Part shown: positions 6,329-7,522 of the stretch, one piece after another
Layout of the letters: each line of letters begins with the position of its first letter
Position numbering within the stretch: position 1 is the stretch's first letter
From: an uncultured Porphyromonas sp.
GTDB taxonomy: Bacteria; Bacteroidota; Bacteroidia; Bacteroidales; Porphyromonadaceae
Direction of reading: 5' to 3'
Assembly: GCA_945965245.1 (NCBI GenBank)
Contig: CAMFNC010000190.1
Span: 1 to 7,522 of the forward strand
Length of the DNA stretch: 7,522 bases
Made by a program: the position numbers and the translations under genes
The notes under the pieces: generated by a model
What the model saw: the letters and a program-made list of their open reading frames with translations, nothing else
Told to the model about the DNA's origin: nothing
Databases searched by the model: none

Positions 6329-7522
6329 TTAACCCTTATGGTTGCGTTCCTTACGTGCCAGATGGTTCGGCTCCAGAGCCAAACGCTCGCCACTCAATAG
6401 CGATGCTACACCTTCTTTACGTTGGCGTTCGCATTCGGGGCAATGGCACTCTTCCTTATAATTGGTAGGCTCGGTATAGGTGGTCAGCACACCTTCATAG
6501 TTACGCAGCACCACACGATTGGGAGCTTGAGATACCACATAATTGGGCATCACAGGGATTTTGCCACCACCACCCGGAGCATCCACCACAAAAGTGGGAA
6601 CAGCATAACCGGACGTATGCCCCCTGAGGTTTTCGATGATTTCGATACCCTTAGATACCGGAGTGCGGAAATGACTGATACCACGAGAAAGGTCGCATAC
6701 ATAAATATAGTACGGACGAATTCGCATCTTAACCAAAAGGTGCACCAATTGCTTCATGACATAAGTACAGTCATTGATACCGCGCAGCAATACAGACTGG
6801 TTACCCAAAGGCACACCGGCATTAGCCAAGCGTTCGCATGCTGTTTTGGACTCAATGGTCACTTCATTCGGGTGATTGAAATGTGTATTCAGCCATACCG
6901 GGTGATATTTCTGAATCATAGCAACCAATTCCGGAGTAATACGCTGGGGCAAAACCACCGGAGTACGGCTACCGATACGGATAATCTCTACGTGAGGGAT
7001 GGCACGCAAACGCTGAAAAATGTATTCCAACGTGCTGTCGGGCACTAACAGCGCATCACCACCGGAGAGCAATACATCGCGTACCTGCGGAGTGCGAGCA
7101 ATGTATTCGATGGCTGCATCAATCCTTTCGCGAGGAGAAGAAGAGTCTTTCTGACCGGCAAAACGTCTGCGAGTGCAGTGGCGGCAATACATTGAGCACA
7201 TATCTGTAATCAGGAAAAGCACTCGATCCGGATAGCGGTGTGTGAGTCCCGGAATAGGTGAGTCTTCATCCTCGCTCAGCGGATCCAACTGGTCTTCTTC
7301 CGAAATAATCAACTCATTGGCCATGGGCACAGATTGTTTGCGCACAGGGTCATGGGGGGCATTCGGATCAATCAGACTCAAATAATATGGAGTGATAGCC
7401 ATACGCAAAGTCTTGAGCGATTCGCGTACACCTTCTTCTTCTTCGGGGGTTAGTTTAACGTATTTTTTTAGCTCGTCTAAGGTCTCGATTCGATTACGCA
7501 CTTGCCAATGCCAATCGTTCCA
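6329..7522 (-). CDS. kamA: L-lysine 2,3-aminomutase, N-terminus cut by window edge
   Basis: This radical SAM enzyme uses a [4Fe-4S] cluster, S-adenosylmethionine and PLP to turn L-lysine into L-beta-lysine, the first step of the pathway. The frame is open to the right edge: before the GTG at 7501 it reads WNDWHWQ, which matches the conserved start region of clostridial 2,3-aminomutase (WNDWRWQ), so GTG is an internal valine and about 16-20 residues are missing. The window holds 397 residues. In window numbering the cluster cysteines of CSMYCRHC are 109, 113 and 116, the PLP lysine in GGGGKIPV is 321, and the substrate-binding aspartates are 277 and 314. The zinc ligands are C252 and the CxCxxC cysteines 359, 361 and 364. 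Adding 16 gives the Clostridium numbering in each case (C125/C129/C132, K337, D293, D330, C268, C375/C377/C380). These zinc sites and the close overall match favour a true lysine 2,3-aminomutase over the EF-P lysine enzyme EpmB or glutamate 2,3-aminomutase. Confidence 0.98.
   Translation of the reverse strand, partial: WNDWHWQVRNRIETLDELKKYVKLTPEEEEGVRESLKTLRMAITPYYLSLIDPNAPHDPVRKQSVPMANELIISEEDQLDPLSEDEDSPIPGLTHRYPDRVLFLITDMCSMYCRHCTRRRFAGQKDSSSPRERIDAAIEYIARTPQVRDVLLSGGDALLVPDSTLEYIFQRLRAIPHVEIIRIGSRTPVVLPQRITPELVAMIQKYHPVWLNTHFNHPNEVTIESKTACERLANAGVPLGNQSVLLRGINDCTYVMKQLVHLLVKMRIRPYYIYVCDLSRGISHFRTPVSKGIEIIENLRGHTSGYAVPTFVVDAPGGGGKIPVMPNYVVSQAPNRVVLRNYEGVLTTYTEPTNYKEECHCPECERQRKEGVASLLSGERLALEPNHLARKERNHKG

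Noticed and set aside
5906..6400. Plus-strand open frame spanning the kamA-kamB gap
   Set aside because: It is mostly antisense to kamB and kamA, its composition is unlike a real protein of this genome, and no start signal is seen.
6422..7048. Plus-strand open frame of 208 codons opposite kamA
   Set aside because: It is antisense to highly conserved radical SAM sequence and has no recognisable family features.
7499..7501. GTG as the start codon of kamA
   Set aside because: The frame continues upstream to the window edge and encodes WNDWHWQ, matching the conserved N-terminal region of lysine 2,3-aminomutase; the GTG is an internal valine and the real start lies outside.
1..7522. CRISPR arrays, tRNA or rRNA genes, insertion sequences, phage genes, riboswitches
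   Set aside because: I saw no spaced repeats, tRNA-like folds, transposase reading frames or B12-riboswitch core; the window is almost wholly filled by metabolic genes. A cobalamin riboswitch, if any, would lie upstream of the window.

Overview
The window reads as one stretch of a lysine-fermentation operon from an anaerobic bacterium. The proteins look most like those of Bacteroidales such as Porphyromonas gingivalis; this rests on protein similarity from memory, the gene order, and the scarcity of Shine-Dalgarno sites, with no database search. All seven genes lie on the minus strand, so transcription runs from high to low coordinates. Coding density is very high. The only gap over 35 bases is the 99 bases between the first two genes, and nothing convincing is encoded on the plus strand.

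Layout in transcription order: kamA, lysine 2,3-aminomutase, cut at its N-terminus by the right edge (6329-7522). Then a 99-base gap holding a terminator-like hairpin followed by a T-tract (6246-6298). Then kamB, a small P-loop protein (5207-6229, start moved downstream); kamC, a MutS-like ATPase without mismatch-recognition domains (3829-5223); kamD and kamE, the two subunits of the B12- and PLP-dependent 5,6-aminomutase (2261-3832 and 1476-2264); subunit B of an acetoacetate/butyrate CoA-transferase (783-1445); and an acyl-CoA dehydrogenase cut at its C-terminus by the left edge (1-749). From kamB to kamE every junction overlaps (17, 4 and 4 bases). The last two junctions are gaps of 30 and 33 bases.

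The genes cover the beginning and end of one pathway. KamA turns L-lysine into L-beta-lysine, and KamDE moves the terminal amino group to give 3,5-diaminohexanoate. The middle steps (kdd, kce, kal) are not in the window; in related clusters some of them lie upstream of kamA. The final steps are crotonyl-CoA to butyryl-CoA (acyl-CoA dehydrogenase with an electron-transfer flavoprotein) and CoA transfer from butyryl-CoA to acetoacetate. KamB and KamC sit between the two mutases and most likely repair or reactivate the suicide-prone B12 enzyme. Catalytic residues remembered from the clostridial enzymes are present in KamA, KamD and KamE, so the system looks functional.

The least ordinary features are the KamB-KamC pair, a MutS-type ATPase apparently serving as a chaperone for a radical B12 enzyme, and the possible attenuator between kamA and kamB, which would set mutase levels independently.
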